NCBI GenBank assembly: GCA_937926145.1
Contig: CALANW010000009.1
Span: 1 to 24,815 of the forward strand
Length of the DNA stretch: 24,815 bases
Direction of reading: 5' to 3'
Source of the DNA: an uncultured Ruminococcus sp.
GTDB lineage: Bacteria; Bacillota; Clostridia; Oscillospirales; Ruminococcaceae
Below are positions 15,544 to 23,215 of this stretch, in pieces (position 1 is the first letter of the stretch; every line of letters begins with the position of its first letter). Both the position numbers and the translations under genes were made by a program. The notes beneath the pieces are model-generated. The model did not search any database and was not told where the DNA came from. It worked only from the letters and a program-made list of their open reading frames with translations.

Positions 15544-15718
15544 GGATTTATTCCTCCTAAAATTTTCAGACATTCTTACCTCACGCAAGTTGATCGTAAA
15601 ATACGGTCTGTGGCAGCGGACTGTCCTTTTAATGTCAACTGTGATTTTTCACAGCGGCACTAATCTCGTCTGTATAACCGTGTTTTTGACATAGTTATAC
15701 TAACGGATCATCAAATGC
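15544..15718 (-). promoter_or_regulatory. Long rplS leader, candidate L19 autoregulatory RNA
   Basis: From the predicted start near 15718 to the ATG is about 175 nt, unusually long for a gene with a strong ribosome site. Visible pairings in the transcript are a 7-bp stem GTATAAC/GTTATAC (15694-15700 with 15672-15678), a 6-bp stem CTGTGA/TCACAG (15649-15654 with 15639-15644), and a possible 6-bp closing helix (15631-15636 with 15569-15574). L19 leaders are a known autoregulatory class in low-GC Gram-positives. I cannot show that this one matches that class. Confidence 0.4.
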
Positions 15719-15724
15719 TCTTTT

Positions 15725-15753
15725 ATTTTAGCACATTGTTCTAATAATTACAA
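15725..15753 (-). promoter_or_regulatory. Extended -10 promoter for rplS
   Basis: On the minus strand, TTGTAA (15748-15753), 17 bases, then TAAAAT (15725-15730), with TGTGC before the -10. The segment ACAATGTGCTAAAAT is identical to that in the yerC promoter. Confidence 0.8.
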
Positions 15754-15764
15754 GTAGTTTTCCG

Positions 15765-15789
15765 AAAAAAATGATAATCTGCTGATTAT
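15765..15789 (-). terminator. Intrinsic terminator after the radical-SAM pair
   Basis: On the minus strand a short stem ATAATC/GATTAT with loop AGCA is followed by CA and seven T residues. It overlaps the stop codon of the DUF2344 gene and separates this unit from the rplS promoter. Confidence 0.6.
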
Positions 15790-16457
15790 ACAAACAATTC
15801 ACCATTATTTTTCAGTATTTTTGTGCGTTTTGTACTAATACCAAGATCGTCTATGCCGCAATACTTCTGCAAAGCTTCGATAAATACATTGGAATTGATG
15901 TTAAGCTCCTGACCTGCGGGAAGCCGAACAGTGAGAACAACGCCGTTATCCCCGATCTCCTTTGAGATCACGTTTATATTCGGCTTTATATCAATAAGTA
16001 TCATACCTTTTTTTTTGGAATGTTTCTCCGCTTCGATCTTTTCAAGGCTCATCATTTTGTCAAAGCGTTCCGATACCTCTTCGGGAGAAAGTTTTTCGCT
16101 CGAAAGTCGGAATTCATACTCGGAAAAAGCTATCTCCTTATTTTTGCTTATCGGAGCTGACATCGAAACAAAATGTATGCCGTCGGGCAGGACTTTATTT
16201 ATCGCATTGAGCATTTCATCATAAGGCATCTGTCTGACAACTTCAAAATCCATTATTTCGCAGTCACTTACCACTCCGAGAGCAAGCGCAAGTGGAAAGT
16301 TAAGATAGATCCTTGGATTGAAGCCCTCAGAATACCACACGGGAAGTCCCGAACGCTTCATTGCGCGCTGCATTGTTCTGAATAGGTCGAGGTGGGAGAT
16401 AAAAACAGCGCGTCCTTTTTTCTCGAACACTCCCCTGACCTCATATTTTTCAGTCAA
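15786..16457 (-). CDS. TIGR03936 / DUF2344 radical-SAM-linked protein
   Basis: This 223-residue protein belongs to the family known only as the partner of TIGR03960 radical-SAM proteins; its function is not established. The N-terminal half has the typical segments KKGRAVFISHLDLFRTMQRA and SEGFNPRIYLNFPLALALG. The start is a TTG: GGAGG lies 8 bases ahead, and no ATG occurs before residue 29. The gene overlaps the end of the TIGR03960 gene by 8 bases (TTGACTGA), so translation is coupled. In many clostridia the two are followed by rng and rplU; here a terminator and then rplS follow. Confidence 0.88.
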   Translation of the reverse strand: MTEKYEVRGVFEKKGRAVFISHLDLFRTMQRAMKRSGLPVWYSEGFNPRIYLNFPLALALGVVSDCEIMDFEVVRQMPYDEMLNAINKVLPDGIHFVSMSAPISKNKEIAFSEYEFRLSSEKLSPEEVSERFDKMMSLEKIEAEKHSKKKGMILIDIKPNINVISKEIGDNGVVLTVRLPAGQELNINSNVFIEALQKYCGIDDLGISTKRTKILKNNGELFV

Positions 16458-18294
16458 AGCAAGGACCTCCTATACATCTGTTTACACCGCAGCCTGCACA
16501 TTTTTCACGGCAGTTCGGTGTTGTTACGGCTTCGTGAGCTGTCTTGTTTTCCCTTATGAGGAACTGCTTCGTGACATAATAATCGAAGAAGTCCCACGGG
16601 AATACTTCGTCATATTCACGCTTTCGGCAGGCATAGAAATTCATATCCAAGCCGTTTTTCTCAAACGCTTCGACCCAAGCATTGTAGTTATAATACTCGT
16701 CCCAGCTGTCAAATTTACAGCCGCTTTTCCAAGCGTCATAGATAACGGACGAAACACGTCTGTCCCCTCTTGCAAGGACAGCTTCAAGGACGGAAACGCG
16801 GTACTTGCTCCAGCTTACGTTGACATTACGGTTTCCTCTTGTTGCATCAAGGAGAACCTCCTGCTTGTGCTTTATTTCTTCCTCGGTCGCCTGCGGTTCA
16901 AACTCGAATGGAGTGAACGGCTTCGGCACGAATGTTGCACAGCTTATCGATATCTGGATATGTCTTCCGCGCTGGCGGTTCGGATTCTGATAGAAAAGGT
17001 CGCATATCTTTTTCGCAAGTTCAGCTATGCCGCGGATATCATCGTCCGTTTCGGTCGGCAGTCCGAGCATAAAATAAAGCTTTACAGCTGTATATCCGCC
17101 GTCAAAGGCAAGCTTGCAGGCACGGAATATTTCGTCCTCGGTTATATTCTTGTTGATAACATCGCGAAGCCGCTGTGTTCCTGCTTCGGGTGCAAAGGTC
17201 AGACCGCTCTTGCGGACTTTCTGTATCTGATCCATAAGCTCCTTGCTGAAACGGTCGATTCGCATCGACGGAAGTGAAAGGTTTATCTTTTCTTCCTCTG
17301 TATAGTTAGAAAGCTTTACAAGCATATTTTCAATATCTGAATGGTCGCTCGTACTGAGTGACGAAAGTGAAACTTCCTCGTATCCTGTACTTTCGCAAAG
17401 GCTTTTGGTTTCGCTACATATAACGCCCGTGTTTTTCTCACGGAGAGGGCGATAGATATATCCTGCCTGACAGAATCGGCAGCCGCGGATACAGCCGCGA
17501 AGCACCTCAACAATAGCTCGGTCATGTACGATCTCACAATAAGGCACAACGAATTTATCGGGATAATAAACCCTGCTCATATCCTTGATTATTCTCTTTT
17601 TAATAGTAGGCGAAGCATTGGAGTTATTTGGTGTAAAGCTTTTTACCCTGCCGTCATCTTCGTACGCAACATCATAGAAAGCAGGAACATACACGCCCTC
17701 GATCTTTGCGGCGGCTTCGAGAAACTCTGTTTTTGAAGCGCCTTTCTTCTTCATTTCAACATAAAGATCGTAAACTTCAAGGTTGACTTCTTCGCCCTCG
17801 CCGAGGATAAACATATCGAAGAATTCAGCTATTGGCTCGGGGTTGCACACGCACGGACCTCCGCCGATAACTATAGGAGAAAATGCTGTACGGTCTTTAG
17901 CCTTTACAGGCACTCCTGCAAGGTCAAGCATATTGAGTATGTTCGTATAGCACATTTCATACTGTATAGTGAAGCCGATGAAGTCGAAGTCCTTTATCGG
18001 TTCAAGGCTTTCAAGTCCGTAGAGAGGAATGTCATTTTCACGCATAAGCTTCTCGAAGTCAACATCGGGAGCAAATACTCGCTCGCACCAGAAATTCTCA
18101 CGTTCATTCGTCAGCGAATAAAGTATCTTCATTCCGAGGTGCGACATACCTATCTCATAAGTATCGGGAAAGCAGAATGCAAAGCGCATATCCACTTTAT
18201 TTTTGTCCTTTACAACGCTGTTAAGCTCTCCGCCGATATAGCGTGAGGGCGTTTTTACATTGAGCAGAAGCTTTTCTATCTTATCCTTTAGCAT
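16450..18294 (-). CDS. TIGR03960 family B12-binding/radical-SAM protein
   Basis: This 614-residue protein has an N-terminal B12-binding-like domain (about 30-200, with GIGGGPC-type loops around 140-150). A radical-SAM domain follows, whose 4Fe-4S ligands are Cys268, Cys272 and Cys275 in RGCIRGCRFCQAG. The C-terminus ends in a cysteine cluster (CREKCAGCGVNRC) that could bind another cluster. The substrate is not known. The AGGAGG site is 4-5 bases before the ATG. It follows the M50 protease by 8 bases and overlaps the DUF2344 gene, a conserved clostridial arrangement. Confidence 0.92.
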   Translation of the reverse strand: MLKDKIEKLLLNVKTPSRYIGGELNSVVKDKNKVDMRFAFCFPDTYEIGMSHLGMKILYSLTNERENFWCERVFAPDVDFEKLMRENDIPLYGLESLEPIKDFDFIGFTIQYEMCYTNILNMLDLAGVPVKAKDRTAFSPIVIGGGPCVCNPEPIAEFFDMFILGEGEEVNLEVYDLYVEMKKKGASKTEFLEAAAKIEGVYVPAFYDVAYEDDGRVKSFTPNNSNASPTIKKRIIKDMSRVYYPDKFVVPYCEIVHDRAIVEVLRGCIRGCRFCQAGYIYRPLREKNTGVICSETKSLCESTGYEEVSLSSLSTSDHSDIENMLVKLSNYTEEEKINLSLPSMRIDRFSKELMDQIQKVRKSGLTFAPEAGTQRLRDVINKNITEDEIFRACKLAFDGGYTAVKLYFMLGLPTETDDDIRGIAELAKKICDLFYQNPNRQRGRHIQISISCATFVPKPFTPFEFEPQATEEEIKHKQEVLLDATRGNRNVNVSWSKYRVSVLEAVLARGDRRVSSVIYDAWKSGCKFDSWDEYYNYNAWVEAFEKNGLDMNFYACRKREYDEVFPWDFFDYYVTKQFLIRENKTAHEAVTTPNCREKCAGCGVNRCIGGPCFD

Positions 18295-18302
18295 AGATCC
18301 TC

Positions 18303-18887
18303 CTAAACCATTACTGCGGTAAAAAGCAAAAACAGCAGAGTCAGGTATATTGTAAAATTCCTTGTTCCCGTCATAAACAGAACCACTGCGGCGGCAGGAA
18401 CGGTTATAATGCTTGCATAATTGAGTGCAGATTCAGCCTTTAGCGCAAATCTGTACGGCAAAAAGCGGTAAAAAGCCGCTGTTATGATTTTTCCGCCGTC
18501 AAGAAAGCTTATCGGCAGTGCATTGAACAAACCTATCGCAAGATTTACAGCACCGAAATCTTCGCCGAAACCGAACAGCCTCGTCACAGCATACAAAATG
18601 AAATTCACTGCACAGCCCGAAGCCAGCGTTATTATTTCCTGCGGAAATTTGCAGAGCATATCGTTCATCGGGCGGATAATTTTTATCCCCGCACCGTAAA
18701 AAACAAGCTTTTTCACGGTTTGTCCCGTTAAAAGCATTGCAATAAGATGCCCCGATTCGTGAAGCAGGCAGGCGTAAAGGCTGTAAGCTGTACAGTTATT
18801 ACCGCTGCAAAGCATAAGCAATGATACCGCCGCAAAGAAGCTAAAATCAAAGCAGACCTTTACTCCTCTGAAAGAAAATTCAATCAT
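18303..18887 (-). CDS. M50 site-2 metalloprotease, SpoIVFB-like
   Basis: This is a multi-helix membrane zinc protease of about 194 residues. The zinc motif HESGH (43-47) and the second motif NALPISFLDGG (122-132, with Asp130) lie in hydrophobic segments, as in intramembrane site-2 proteases. The open frame runs 54 codons further upstream, but that part overlaps the preceding gene and looks non-coding. I start at the ATG at 18887, which overlaps the previous stop by 8 bases and has no clear ribosome site, suggesting coupling. The position just before TIGR03960/TIGR03936 and just after a small membrane protein matches the clostridial spoIVFA-spoIVFB locus. A sporulation role (pro-sigma-K processing) is inference and depends on the host being a spore former. 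Confidence 0.82.
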   Translation of the reverse strand: MIEFSFRGVKVCFDFSFFAAVSLLMLCSGNNCTAYSLYACLLHESGHLIAMLLTGQTVKKLVFYGAGIKIIRPMNDMLCKFPQEIITLASGCAVNFILYAVTRLFGFGEDFGAVNLAIGLFNALPISFLDGGKIITAAFYRFLPYRFALKAESALNYASIITVPAAAVVLFMTGTRNFTIYLTLLFLLFTAVMV

Positions 18888-19194
18888 AGGACACGGGTTT
18901 TGAATTAACAAATTCAAGGAACGCTTCAAGGACGTTGTCCGTTTTTTCTGCGGAAGAATAGTAATTCTCCTTGAACTCGTCGGAAAGCTGCCCTGCGATA
19001 TCGGGCGCAAACATATTCGCCGCAATGAAAATAATTGAAATAACAACACAGATTATGGCTTGAAGTGTTATTGTTTCATCGAGCGTTATATACTTTTTTT
19101 CATTAAGGTTTGTAAAGCTCGGTATTTCGGTTTTGAGTTTGTCCGACGTTTCGCCGATATTTTCTGTTTTTTCGTCAAGCTGTTCATTATCCAT
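18880..19194 (-). CDS. Small single-helix membrane protein, possible SpoIVFA-like partner
   Basis: This 104-residue protein has a hydrophilic acidic N-terminus (1-40), one membrane helix at about 41-62 (ITLQAIICVVISIIFIAANM) and a short outside tail of about 40 residues. The ATG at 19194 is chosen because GGGAGGGG lies 5-6 bases upstream. The longer frame to 19293 runs back into the repeat. There is no recognisable enzymatic domain. Its place immediately before and overlapping an M50 protease recalls SpoIVFA, which holds SpoIVFB inactive, but the LytM/M23-like domain of SpoIVFA is absent. I do not recognise the family from sequence; the partner role is inferred from context. Confidence 0.6.
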   Translation of the reverse strand: MDNEQLDEKTENIGETSDKLKTEIPSFTNLNEKKYITLDETITLQAIICVVISIIFIAANMFAPDIAGQLSDEFKENYYSSAEKTDNVLEAFLEFVNSKPVSYD

Positions 19195-19200
19195 AAAAAT

Positions 19201-19230
19201 CCCCTCCCGAAATAAATCTATTACGGGAGG
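19201..19230 (-). promoter_or_regulatory. Hairpin covering the ribosome site of the small membrane protein
   Basis: On the minus strand CCTCCCG (19224-19230) pairs with CGGGAGG (19203-19209), which is the ribosome binding site of the gene starting at 19194. A further AATA/TATT pairing lies inside, across one mismatch, with loop GATT. After the stem comes GGATTTTT, so it could also act as a weak terminator. Confidence 0.5.
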
Positions 19231-19245
19231 ACGGATTTTATACTG

Positions 19246-19442
19246 GGGATTCTCTAAAAACCGAAACAAAATAATACTTCGTATTATTCGCAAATTTTCG
19301 TTGGGACTTTGCGCAGCTTCAAGGCAGCGAAACGCAGTATAATACTACGGAATACATTCCGAATGTATTTCAAGTTTCGCTAACGCGGAAGATGCGCAAA
19401 GTCGTAGAAAATTTGCCGTGAGGGAGGTTTTTAGAGGTTCCC
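19246..19442. repeat. Palindromic MITE-like element, about 197 bp
   Basis: The ends are inverted repeats: GGGATTCTCTAAAAACC at 19246-19262 and GGTTTTTAGAGGTTCCC at 19426-19442 match at 15 of 17 bases. Further in, the arms also match: GCAAATTTTC, GACTTTGCGCA, CTTC and AGCGAAAC occur in the left arm (19290-19332), and their complements occur in order in the right arm (19374-19415). The centre holds AATACATTC/GAATGTATT, and the left arm alone carries an extra small hairpin, AATAATAC-TTC-GTATTATT. There is no open reading frame of note. It ends five bases from the stop of the U32 gene. TTATA occurs on both sides (19238-19242, 19443-19447) but is too AT-rich to call a target duplication. It fills most of the 253-base gap here. 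Confidence 0.75.
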
Positions 19443-19447
19443 TTATA

Positions 19448-20674
19448 TTAGTCTTCTTTTTTCATTCTGATGATAGAGCCTGCCGGATATGACTTTTCGC
19501 ACGGGATAACGAGCTTCATCATTGCGTGGTTTGCATTTTCGACAAGCTCACCGTTTTCGTCATACATTTCGTTTATGGTCATATCGTCATAGTGGCAATT
19601 CGGGGCGAGAATTTCGACCTGCGCGCCCTTTTCAAAGCGGTTGCGTTGGGTTGCGTAAATTTTTCCGTCCCTGCACTCGTCAACGATAGCAACAACGTCA
19701 TATTCGCGAATATAGCCGCTGTTTTCATAATACTGGCTGTCCTTTGGGTGACCGTAGAAAAAGCCTGTGCAGTATTTTCTGTGGCTGACCTTAAAAACTT
19801 CGTCGCGAACCCAATCGGGAAGCTTAAAGTTATCGGGGTCTTTCTTGAAAATATCCATTGCCATACGGTAGGCGTTCGTAACAACGGAAACATAGTACGA
19901 GGACTTCGCTCTGCCCTCGATCTTAAAGCTCATAACTCCTGCTTTTGCGAGGTCATCGATATGGTCGATCATACACATATCCTTTGCATTGAGGATATAC
20001 GAACCGTTCTCGTCCTCATAAACGGGATAAAATTCGTTCGGACGCTTTTCTTCCATAAGGTGATAACCCCAGCGGCACGGCTGAGAACATTCTCCTCTAT
20101 TTGCATCACGGTTGGTAAGATACGCCGAAAGCAGACATCTGCCCGAGAACGACATACACATTGCGCCGTGGACAAAAACTTCTATATCAAGGTCTTTCGG
20201 TGTCTTTGCGCGAATTTCCGCAATTTCTTCAAGTGAGAGCTCACGGGCAAGGACAACACGCTTTGCACCCATATTGTAAAGCTCATTCGCCGAAGCATAA
20301 TTGACGATACCCGTCTGAGTGGACATGTGTATCTCCATATCGGGAGCGAACTTTTTCACAAGAGCCATAAGTCCGAGGTCGGCAACGATAACAGCGTCAA
20401 CGCCGCTCGCAACGGCTTCCTGCATAAAACCCTCAAACTGCGGAATTTCGTCATTTCTCGGCAAGGTATTGCAGGTAAGATAAACTTTTACGCCTTTTGC
20501 GTGTGCTTCATCAACAGCGGCTTTCATTCCCTCGCCCTCGAAATTTTTCGGGGCGGCTCTCATACTGAAAGCCTTTCCGCCGATGTAGATTGCATCTGCG
20601 CCATAGTCGAGCGCAGCCTTAAAGCGTTCATAGTCGCCTGCGGGCGCAAGAACCTCAAGATTGTTTATATCCAT
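19448..20674 (-). CDS. Peptidase U32 family protein, TrhP-like tRNA hydroxylation factor
   Basis: U32 proteins of this type (E. coli TrhP/YegQ, Bacillus YrrN/YrrO) are needed for prephenate-dependent 5-hydroxylation of uridine 34 in tRNA. Although called peptidases, most act in RNA or cofactor modification. The N-terminus has the family start LEVLAPAGDYERFKAALDYG. The central cysteine-bearing signature is present: VFVHGAMCMSFSGRC, then GECSQPCRWGY, probably a metal or Fe-S site. I start at the ATG at 20674 (408 residues) with GAGGA upstream, not at the GTG five codons earlier that overlaps the mltG stop. It follows mltG closely, as in Bacillus yrrL-yrrN, but only one U32 gene is present. The exact activity is inference. 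Confidence 0.88.
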   Translation of the reverse strand: MDINNLEVLAPAGDYERFKAALDYGADAIYIGGKAFSMRAAPKNFEGEGMKAAVDEAHAKGVKVYLTCNTLPRNDEIPQFEGFMQEAVASGVDAVIVADLGLMALVKKFAPDMEIHMSTQTGIVNYASANELYNMGAKRVVLARELSLEEIAEIRAKTPKDLDIEVFVHGAMCMSFSGRCLLSAYLTNRDANRGECSQPCRWGYHLMEEKRPNEFYPVYEDENGSYILNAKDMCMIDHIDDLAKAGVMSFKIEGRAKSSYYVSVVTNAYRMAMDIFKKDPDNFKLPDWVRDEVFKVSHRKYCTGFFYGHPKDSQYYENSGYIREYDVVAIVDECRDGKIYATQRNRFEKGAQVEILAPNCHYDDMTINEMYDENGELVENANHAMMKLVIPCEKSYPAGSIIRMKKED

Positions 20675-20685
20675 TAAAATTTTCC

Positions 20686-22056
20686 TCACTTAATTCCCGC
20701 AAGAACGAGGTTTGCTTCGTGTTCCTCGTTTGTTCTTGCGTAATAAACTTCGCCCGTATCGACATTTGCGCAGAAGTAATAATAGTCGGTATCGGCAGGA
20801 TAAAGGACTGCGTTTATAGCGTCAAGTCCTGGGTTGCATATCGGTCCGGGGGGAAGTCCAGCGCCCTCGTAGGTGTTATAGGCTTTAAACATTTCCTTTG
20901 ACGGGAACTCAATATTAGGCTTGATGACCTCTTCAACATATTTTCTTGTTGGGTCGGATTGGAGAAGCGGATAATTATCGGGGTCTGCAAGTCTGTTTCG
21001 GAAAACAGACGCAACGCGCTTCATATCATACACCGAACTTGCCTCAGCCTGAACCATTGAAGCCATTGTCAGCATTTCTTCAAATTCCAAGCCAAGGTCG
21101 TCCATTCTTGCGTAAATATCGGGGGTTATTCTTGTTTCAAAGTTTCTGTAGATCTTCTTGCAGACGATCTTTGGGTCTTCTTCAACATAAAATGTATAGG
21201 TATCGGGGAAAAGATATCCTTCCATTTTATAGAATTTCATCGCGCTGACCTTTACAAGCTTTTCAAAATCGAATCCGAAGCTTGAGTTGTTGAATTCGCG
21301 GATAAAGTCAGATGCACTGCAAACATTGTTTTCCTCAAGCTTTTGAGCAGCGTCCAAAAGATCGATACCCTCGGGGAAAGTTATATCGACCGATTCACGC
21401 GTGTCAACAGCACCCTGCTGAAGCTCATGAACGATGTTTTCATATGACATATCGGGCGTGAGAACGTGCGAACCCGCAACGAAAGTTCCGTCCGAACCCT
21501 TTATACGGGAGTAAAAACGGAAGAAGTATGTGCTGTCGATTATACCCTCATTGGCAAGGATATCAGCGATATCAGCTGTACCCGAATTCATCGGTATTTC
21601 GACAACGACCTCAACGCTTGATTTTCCTATTCCTACAAAATCCCTTGCGAATTTCAGCACAAAAGCCGCACAGAACACCGCAACAGCAACGATTATCACT
21701 GTCATAATAAGTCCGAAGATAAGTCTGCCATTACCTTTCTTTTTGCGTTTTTTCTTTTTTGGTTTCGGCGGACGTTTTTCCTCAGGCTCGTCCTCAAAAT
21801 CATCATCGTCCGAAATTTCGGGCTCATTTACTTCCGATTTATCTGTACTTTCGGGAGCATCAGCATTTTCAGCAGCCTTTTTGTCCTCATATTCGGAATA
21901 TTCCTCTATTATGCTGTTGATATCGGACTTATCTTCCGAAGCTGATGTTTCGTCACTATGTAAAGTATTTTCACTTTCCACATTAGATATTTCCTTGGGA
22001 ATATCCTCCGTGGAAGTTTCCTCAGATTTAGTGTCTTTTTCCTTATTTTCGTCCAT
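20686..22056 (-). CDS. mltG: Endolytic murein transglycosylase MltG (YceG-like)
   Basis: MltG cuts nascent peptidoglycan glycan strands at the membrane. The 456-residue protein has an acidic, low-complexity cytoplasmic N-terminus (1-95), a lysine-rich stop (98-108) and one membrane helix at about 111-137. The YceG domain follows outside the cell. The catalytic glutamate is Glu338 in ASMVQAEAS. Other family segments are GYLFPDTY (280-287), VFRNRL, LQSDPT and GLPPGPICNPG (400-410). The long acidic N-terminus is an addition seen in many Gram-positive forms. AGGAGGGG precedes the ATG. It lies between the cyclo-ligase and the U32 gene. Confidence 0.94.
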   Translation of the reverse strand: MDENKEKDTKSEETSTEDIPKEISNVESENTLHSDETSASEDKSDINSIIEEYSEYEDKKAAENADAPESTDKSEVNEPEISDDDDFEDEPEEKRPPKPKKKKRKKKGNGRLIFGLIMTVIIVAVAVFCAAFVLKFARDFVGIGKSSVEVVVEIPMNSGTADIADILANEGIIDSTYFFRFYSRIKGSDGTFVAGSHVLTPDMSYENIVHELQQGAVDTRESVDITFPEGIDLLDAAQKLEENNVCSASDFIREFNNSSFGFDFEKLVKVSAMKFYKMEGYLFPDTYTFYVEEDPKIVCKKIYRNFETRITPDIYARMDDLGLEFEEMLTMASMVQAEASSVYDMKRVASVFRNRLADPDNYPLLQSDPTRKYVEEVIKPNIEFPSKEMFKAYNTYEGAGLPPGPICNPGLDAINAVLYPADTDYYYFCANVDTGEVYYARTNEEHEANLVLAGIK

Positions 22057-22068
22057 ACTGCCCCTCCT

Positions 22069-22671
22069 TTAAGCCTTTATTTTCTTGATATATTTTTCTG
22101 TCACAATAAGGTTTGCCGCAATATCGAATTTGCCTCTGACAAGGTTTGAAACTGTACAGCTGCAATACTCAATGCCTATATTATATAATCCGCTGTGTGC
22201 GGAAAGAAATCTGTCATAATAGCCGCCGCCATAACCGAGCCGATAACCGTCCATATCATAAGCGAGTGCAGGAACGATACACACTGCATCGTCAAAGCAA
22301 GTCAGCATTTCGCATTTTTCGGGGTCAGGTTCAAGTACGCCGAATGTTCTTGCTTCAAGCTGCTCGTCCGAGGTTATGATGAAAAAATCCATATTTCGTG
22401 TTCCGTCAATGCATCGAGGAACAGCAACCGTCTTGCCATCAGCAAGGGCGGTATGTATAAGCTGCATAGTATCGACTTCAATTTCGGTTGAAACGTAAGT
22501 CAGCAGTCGTTTACAGCGTTTATACGCATCGGTCGAAACGAGTTTTTTGCAAATTTTATCGTCAAGCTCTGCTTTTGTCTGCTCGGGCATATCCCTGCGT
22601 ATCTGCTTATACTTAGCACGAAGCTCTTTTTTATACTCTCTTATATCGAAATCAGCGGACTTTACCTGCAT
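22069..22671 (-). CDS. 5-formyltetrahydrofolate cyclo-ligase
   Basis: This enzyme uses ATP to turn 5-formyltetrahydrofolate into 5,10-methenyltetrahydrofolate, returning a stored folate form to the one-carbon pool. The 200-residue length is normal. The N-terminal KKELRAKYKQIRR helix, VPR (84-86), the FGVLEPDP segment and the ATP/folate signature GYGGGYYDRFL (146-156) are visible. The ATG lies within the last codons of the DJ-1 gene (10-base overlap), with GAGGG 6 bases ahead. Co-transcription with mltG downstream is likely. Confidence 0.94.
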   Translation of the reverse strand: MQVKSADFDIREYKKELRAKYKQIRRDMPEQTKAELDDKICKKLVSTDAYKRCKRLLTYVSTEIEVDTMQLIHTALADGKTVAVPRCIDGTRNMDFFIITSDEQLEARTFGVLEPDPEKCEMLTCFDDAVCIVPALAYDMDGYRLGYGGGYYDRFLSAHSGLYNIGIEYCSCTVSNLVRGKFDIAANLIVTEKYIKKIKA

Positions 22672-23204
22672 AAAAGACCCTCGCTGACCTTATCCGCGGT
22701 AGTCTTATCTGTCATTATCTCTGCAAGCTTTACGGCAAGAGCCATTGCAGTTGCAGGACCTCTTGAAGTTATAACCTTGCCGTCAACGGTAACATCATCG
22801 GTCGATATCTCTGCACCGAAAAGCTCCTTTTCAAATCCCGGATAGCAGCAGGCTTTTTTTCCTTTCAGAACGCCCTTATGTCCGAGAACTGTCGGTGATG
22901 CGCACATCGCACTGATGTAAAGGTCATTATCTTGACAGTATCTTATTGCCTTTTCTACAAAGTTGGAAGCATCAAGATTCTGCATTCCCTTTAAGCCGCC
23001 CGGGAGATAGATCATTTCAAGCTTATCATCAAGTGCGGCTGATCTGTCGTCCGTGTCAGCGCAGACAGTTATTCCGCGAGCGCCTTTGATATTCTTTCCG
23101 CCGATTCCGACAGACATTACCTCTGTTCCGCTTCTTCTCAAAACATCAATCACCGTAACGGCTTCGATCTCCTCAAAACCCTCGGCAAGAAATACATATA
23201 CCAT
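22662..23204 (-). CDS. DJ-1/PfpI family protein
   Basis: This 180-residue protein of the DJ-1/ThiJ/PfpI superfamily is DJ-1-like. The nucleophile-elbow cysteine is Cys101 in SAMCASPTVLG, and the conserved glutamate is Glu14 in GFEEIEAVT, matching Cys106 and Glu18 of human DJ-1. YLPGG is at 66-70. Members act as glyoxalase/deglycase-like or redox-protective proteins, and the exact substrate here is not known. AGGAGG lies 6 bases before the ATG. It overlaps the cyclo-ligase gene. Confidence 0.9.
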   Translation of the reverse strand: MVYVFLAEGFEEIEAVTVIDVLRRSGTEVMSVGIGGKNIKGARGITVCADTDDRSAALDDKLEMIYLPGGLKGMQNLDASNFVEKAIRYCQDNDLYISAMCASPTVLGHKGVLKGKKACCYPGFEKELFGAEISTDDVTVDGKVITSRGPATAMALAVKLAEIMTDKTTADKVSEGLLCR

Positions 23205-23215
23205 AATTATCCTCC

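Noticed and set aside
15544..15588. 15-residue N-terminal extension of L19
   Set aside because: It begins with TTG, is unlike L19, and contains the AGGAGG site of the true ATG.
16318..17277. 319-codon plus-strand open frame opposite TIGR03960
   Set aside because: Antisense shadow of a conserved radical-SAM gene; cysteine- and phenylalanine-rich in a random pattern with no known domain.
18888..19049. 54-residue N-terminal extension of the M50 protease
   Set aside because: It overlaps the preceding small membrane-protein gene in another frame and is not protease-like; the protein starts naturally at MIEFSF.
19526..20236. 236-codon plus-strand open frame opposite the U32 gene
   Set aside because: Antisense shadow with no ribosome site and no protein-like segments.
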